Source: Eshraghiella sp050874365
GTDB taxonomy: Bacteria > Bacillota > Clostridia > Lachnospirales > Lachnospiraceae
Reading direction: 5' to 3'
NCBI GenBank assembly: GCA_050874365.1
Contig: JBNMKN010000031.1
Span: 1-16,519, forward strand
DNA: 16,519 nucleotides
A program made the translations under genes and the position numbers. Below are positions 14,361 through 16,519 of this stretch, piece after piece. Every line of letters starts with the position of its first letter. Position 1 is the stretch's first letter. Under the pieces are notes generated by a model. It ran no database searches. It was not told the origin of the DNA and saw nothing but the letters and a program-made list of their open reading frames with translations.

Positions 14361-15707
14361 ATGGCTTTTGACAGTTTATCAGAAAAATTACAGAATATAT
14401 TTAAGAAGCTCAGAGGCAAGGGCCGTCTTTCTGCTGATGATGTTAAGACAGCTATGAAAGAAGTTAAGATGGCACTTTTAGAGGCCGATGTTAACTTCAA
14501 GGTTGTTAAGCAGTTCGTTAATACGGTATCCGAAAGGGCTGTGGGACAGGATGTTATGTCAAGTCTTACACCCGGACAGATGGTTATTAAGATTGTTAAT
14601 GAAGAAATGGTCGCACTTATGGGAAGTGAGACAACAGAGATTTCTTTTGTACCGGGTGCGGCACCTACTGTTATTATGATGGCAGGTCTACAGGGTGCAG
14701 GTAAGACAACCACAACAGCCAAGATAGCAGGTAAGCTTAAGGAAAAAGGGAAGAGACCTTTACTTGTTGCCTGTGACGTATACAGACCGGCGGCAATCAA
14801 ACAGCTTCAGATTAACGGTGAGAAGCAGGGTGTTCCTGTATTTGAGATGGGCGATAACAATAAGCCTGTTGATATAGCAAAGGCAGCACTTGCACATGCA
14901 CAGAAGAACAATAATAATGTTGTTATTCTGGATACGGCGGGACGTCTTCATGTAGATGAAGATATGATGAATGAGCTTAAAGAGATTAAGGAAGCCGTGA
15001 ATGTTCACCAGACAATACTTGTCGTGGATGCCATGACAGGTCAGGATGCAGTCAATGTAGCATCCACCTTTAATGAACAGATAGGCATTGACGGTGTTGT
15101 TTTAACCAAGTTAGACGGTGATACCAGAGGCGGTGCCGCTTTATCAATCAAGGCGGTTACGGGCAAGCCTATTTTATATATTGGTATGGGAGAGAAGCTT
15201 TCGGATCTTGAACAGTTTTATCCCGACAGAATGGCGTCAAGAATACTCGGTATGGGTGATGTGCTTACCCTTATTGAGAAAGTACAGGCAGACTTTGACG
15301 AAGAAAAAGCCAAAGAGATGGAAAGAAAATTAAAGAAATCTGAGTTTGATTTCAATGATTATCTTGAATCTTTTAAGCAGGTTAAGAAACTTGGCGGAAT
15401 CGGCAAGATGCTTAATATGATGCCCGGCATGAATTCACAGATGAAGAATGCTGCGGACAACGTAGACGAGAAGCAGATTGCGAGAGTTGAAGCAATTATT
15501 TATTCAATGACTCCCGCAGAGAGAGCCAATCCCAAGCTTTTAAATCCATCACGAAAGAATAGAATTGCAAGAGGTGCAGGCGTTGATATAGCCGAAGTCA
15601 ACCGACTTGTAAAACAGCAGGAGCAGATGAAAAAGATGATGAAGCAGCTTCCTGGAATGATGGGTGGCAAATTCGGTAAAAAGGGCAAGTTTAACTTACC
15701 TTTTTAA
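14361..15707 (+). CDS. ffh: Signal recognition particle GTPase Ffh
   Basis: A 448-residue SRP54 homologue, normal length. It binds signal sequences and SRP RNA, then docks with FtsY by reciprocal GTPase activation. The N domain covers about 1-90. The G domain carries G1 GLQGAGKTT (109-117), DVYRPAAIKQLQ, DTAGRLHVDEDMM, TKLDGDTRGG and GMGEKLSDLEQF. The methionine-rich M domain (about 320-430) includes GKMLNMMPGM, the RNA-binding SRKNRIARGAG segment, and EQMKKMMKQLPGMMGG. The tail is short and basic (KFGKKGKFNLPF). The ATG at 14361 is used because AGGAGA (14348-14353) lies 7 nt upstream; a TTG one codon earlier is unlikely. The SRP RNA gene is not in the window. rpsP follows after 41 AT-rich nt without a terminator. 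Confidence 0.98.
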   Translation: MAFDSLSEKLQNIFKKLRGKGRLSADDVKTAMKEVKMALLEADVNFKVVKQFVNTVSERAVGQDVMSSLTPGQMVIKIVNEEMVALMGSETTEISFVPGAAPTVIMMAGLQGAGKTTTTAKIAGKLKEKGKRPLLVACDVYRPAAIKQLQINGEKQGVPVFEMGDNNKPVDIAKAALAHAQKNNNNVVILDTAGRLHVDEDMMNELKEIKEAVNVHQTILVVDAMTGQDAVNVASTFNEQIGIDGVVLTKLDGDTRGGAALSIKAVTGKPILYIGMGEKLSDLEQFYPDRMASRILGMGDVLTLIEKVQADFDEEKAKEMERKLKKSEFDFNDYLESFKQVKKLGGIGKMLNMMPGMNSQMKNAADNVDEKQIARVEAIIYSMTPAERANPKLLNPSRKNRIARGAGVDIAEVNRLVKQQEQMKKMMKQLPGMMGGKFGKKGKFNLPF

Positions 15708-15748
15708 TATAAACTAATTATTTTATTTATTTTAGGAGGCTAATAACA

Positions 15749-15994
15749 ATGGCAGTTAAAATCAGATTAAGAAGAATGGGTCAGAAGAAGAATCCTTTTT
15801 ATAGAATTATTGTTGCTGATTCAAGATCACCAAGAAACGGAAGATTTATCGAAGAAATCGGAACATATAATCCTAACACAGATCCAAGTACATTCAATGT
15901 AGATGAAGAACTTGCAAAGAAATGGCTTGCAAACGGTGCTCAGCCAACTGAAGTTGTAGGCAAAATCTTCAAACTTGCCGGAATCGAAAAATAA
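15749..15994 (+). CDS. rpsP: 30S ribosomal protein S16
   Basis: An 81-residue protein with the unmistakable S16 start (MAVKIRLRRMGQKKNPFYRIIVADSRSPRNGRFIEEIGTYNP) and the WLANGAQPTEVV segment. It is needed for early 30S assembly. A full AGGAGG ribosome site (15734-15739) precedes the ATG. It follows ffh by 41 nt and leads the ribosome-maturation set rpsP-khpA-rimM, an order common in Firmicutes, where trmD and rplS usually come next. The AT-rich gap before it has no convincing promoter of its own (a TATAAA at 15708-15713 lacks a matching -35 box), so it likely depends on the ylxM-ffh transcript. Confidence 0.98.
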   Translation: MAVKIRLRRMGQKKNPFYRIIVADSRSPRNGRFIEEIGTYNPNTDPSTFNVDEELAKKWLANGAQPTEVVGKIFKLAGIEK

Positions 15995-16013
15995 ATAGAC
16001 ACTCTTTATGTGT

Positions 16014-16020
16014 AAGGAGG
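16014..16020 (+). promoter_or_regulatory. Ribosome binding site fixing the khpA start
   Basis: AAGGAGG lies 8 nt before the ATG at 16029. An in-frame ATG at 16008 lies upstream of this site, has no ribosome site of its own, and would translate through it. Confidence 0.85.
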
Positions 16021-16028
16021 TATTTCAG

Positions 16029-16256
16029 ATGAAGGAATTAGTTGAAGTAATTGCAAAAGCGCTTGTAGACAATCCTGATGAAGTAGTGGTTACTGAAACT
16101 GTTAAAGATAAGGCAACTATAATCGAACTTAAAGTTGCACAGTCTGATATCGGTAAAGTAATCGGAAGACAGGGCAGAATTGCTAAGTCAATACGTTCAG
16201 TTGTTAAGGCAGCTGCAACAAAAGAAGATAAGAAAGTTATCGTTGATATAATGTAA
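16029..16256 (+). CDS. khpA: KH-domain RNA-binding protein KhpA
   Basis: A 75-residue protein consisting of one KH domain, with the GxxG RNA-contact loop GRQG at 46-49 (SDIGKVIGRQGRIAKSIRSVVKAAA). KhpA pairs with KhpB (Jag/EloR) in Gram-positive bacteria and binds many small RNAs and mRNAs, affecting cell elongation and division; khpB is not in the window. Its place between rpsP and rimM is the standard one. The length fits the family once the start is set at 16029 by the AAGGAGG site. It lies 34 nt after rpsP and immediately before a terminator-like hairpin. RNA binding is known for the family; a role in regulating this operon would be inference. Confidence 0.95.
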   Translation: MKELVEVIAKALVDNPDEVVVTETVKDKATIIELKVAQSDIGKVIGRQGRIAKSIRSVVKAAATKEDKKVIVDIM

Positions 16257-16262
16257 AATATT

Positions 16263-16288
16263 AAGCTGTCCCCAGAGGGCAGCTTTTT
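16263..16288 (+). terminator. Terminator-like hairpin between khpA and rimM
   Basis: A 9-bp stem (AAGCTGTCC, 16263-16271, with GGGCAGCTT, 16277-16285, one G-T wobble) has a CCAGA loop and is followed by T residues to 16288. It begins 6 nt after the khpA stop. Only 20 nt separate it from the rimM start, leaving no room for a promoter in between, so partial read-through is likely. Confidence 0.85.
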
Positions 16289-16308
16289 GTTATAACCACG
16301 GAGGATTA

Positions 16309-16519
16309 ATGGAAGATTTATTAAGAGTAGGTGTCATTACATCGACCCACGGAATAGCAGGGGAAGTTAAAGTATATCCCACAACGGATGACCCGATGAG
16401 ATTTAAGGATTTGAAAGAATGTGTTTTAAAGAGTAACAGGGAAACACTTAATCTTCATGTTGCAGGAGTTAAATTCCAGAAAAATCTTGTCATATTGAAA
16501 TTCAAAGAATTTAATAATA
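16309..16519 (+). CDS. rimM: Ribosome maturation factor RimM, N-terminal 70 residues (partial)
   Basis: An open frame starts at the ATG at 16309 and runs off the window edge after 70 full codons plus one base. It begins MEDLLRVGVITSTHGIAGEVKVYP, matching the RimM N-terminal beta-barrel, whose conserved core is G-x-I-x-x-x-H-G-I-x-G-E-V-K-V followed by T-D-x-P. RimM binds S19 and assists maturation of the 30S head; the C-terminal PRC-barrel domain would lie outside. A GGAGG site (16300-16304) stands 4 nt before the start. It follows khpA across a terminator-like hairpin, so its level may be set below that of S16. By usual gene order trmD and rplS would follow, but they are not visible. Confidence 0.93.
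   Translation, partial: MEDLLRVGVITSTHGIAGEVKVYPTTDDPMRFKDLKECVLKSNRETLNLHVAGVKFQKNLVILKFKEFNN

Noticed and set aside
16008..16028. Upstream ATG start for khpA adding seven residues
   Set aside because: It lies 5' of the AAGGAGG site and lacks its own ribosome site; the shorter form matches the usual family length.

Overview
The window is 16.5 kb of low-GC chromosomal housekeeping DNA. It carries 18 protein-coding genes, 16 of them complete. The gene order (tmcAL | pta-ackA-DUF177-rpmF-plsX-acpP-rnc-smc-ftsY-...-ylxM-ffh-rpsP-khpA-rimM), strong AGGAGG-type ribosome sites, sigma-A-like promoters with 17-bp spacers, and AGA/CTT-rich codon use point to a Gram-positive Clostridia, most likely a Lachnospiraceae-type anaerobe. 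The genus cannot be fixed by reading alone. I see no mobile element, CRISPR, tRNA, rRNA, prophage or riboswitch. Nearly all bases are coding, and the largest gene-free gap is about 140 bp.

Region 1 (1-3106) is acetate metabolism. A truncated minus-strand gene for tRNA(Met) cytidine acetate ligase (tmcAL) diverges from pta-ackA across a 143-bp gap with two back-to-back promoters. Region 2 (3107-3974) is DUF177 (YceD/YlbN) plus ribosomal protein L32, driven by a perfect consensus promoter and closed by a strong terminator. Region 3 (3975-5421) is plsX-acpP, which starts membrane phospholipid and fatty acid synthesis, with its own promoter and terminator. Region 4 (5422-13911) is a tightly packed run: rnc, smc, ftsY, a threonine ammonia-lyase (ilvA type) and the two-gene Ktr potassium uptake system. 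Gaps here are 2-18 nt, and I see no convincing promoter after the terminator that precedes rnc. Region 5 (13912-16519) is ylxM-ffh-rpsP-khpA-(terminator-like hairpin)-rimM, with a clear promoter before ylxM. It holds the signal recognition particle GTPase and ribosome-biogenesis genes; rimM runs off the right edge.

Functionally the block couples growth processes: acetyl-phosphate/acetate ATP generation, acetate-dependent tRNA modification, lipid precursor supply, RNA processing, chromosome organisation, co-translational membrane targeting (FtsY and Ffh) and ribosome assembly. I found no convincing undescribed system. The items most worth checking are regulatory: an inverted repeat around the DUF177-rpmF promoter, hairpins placed inside operons before rnc and rimM, the placement of ilvA-ktrBA inside the smc/SRP cluster, and a non-canonical nucleotide-binding motif in KtrA.
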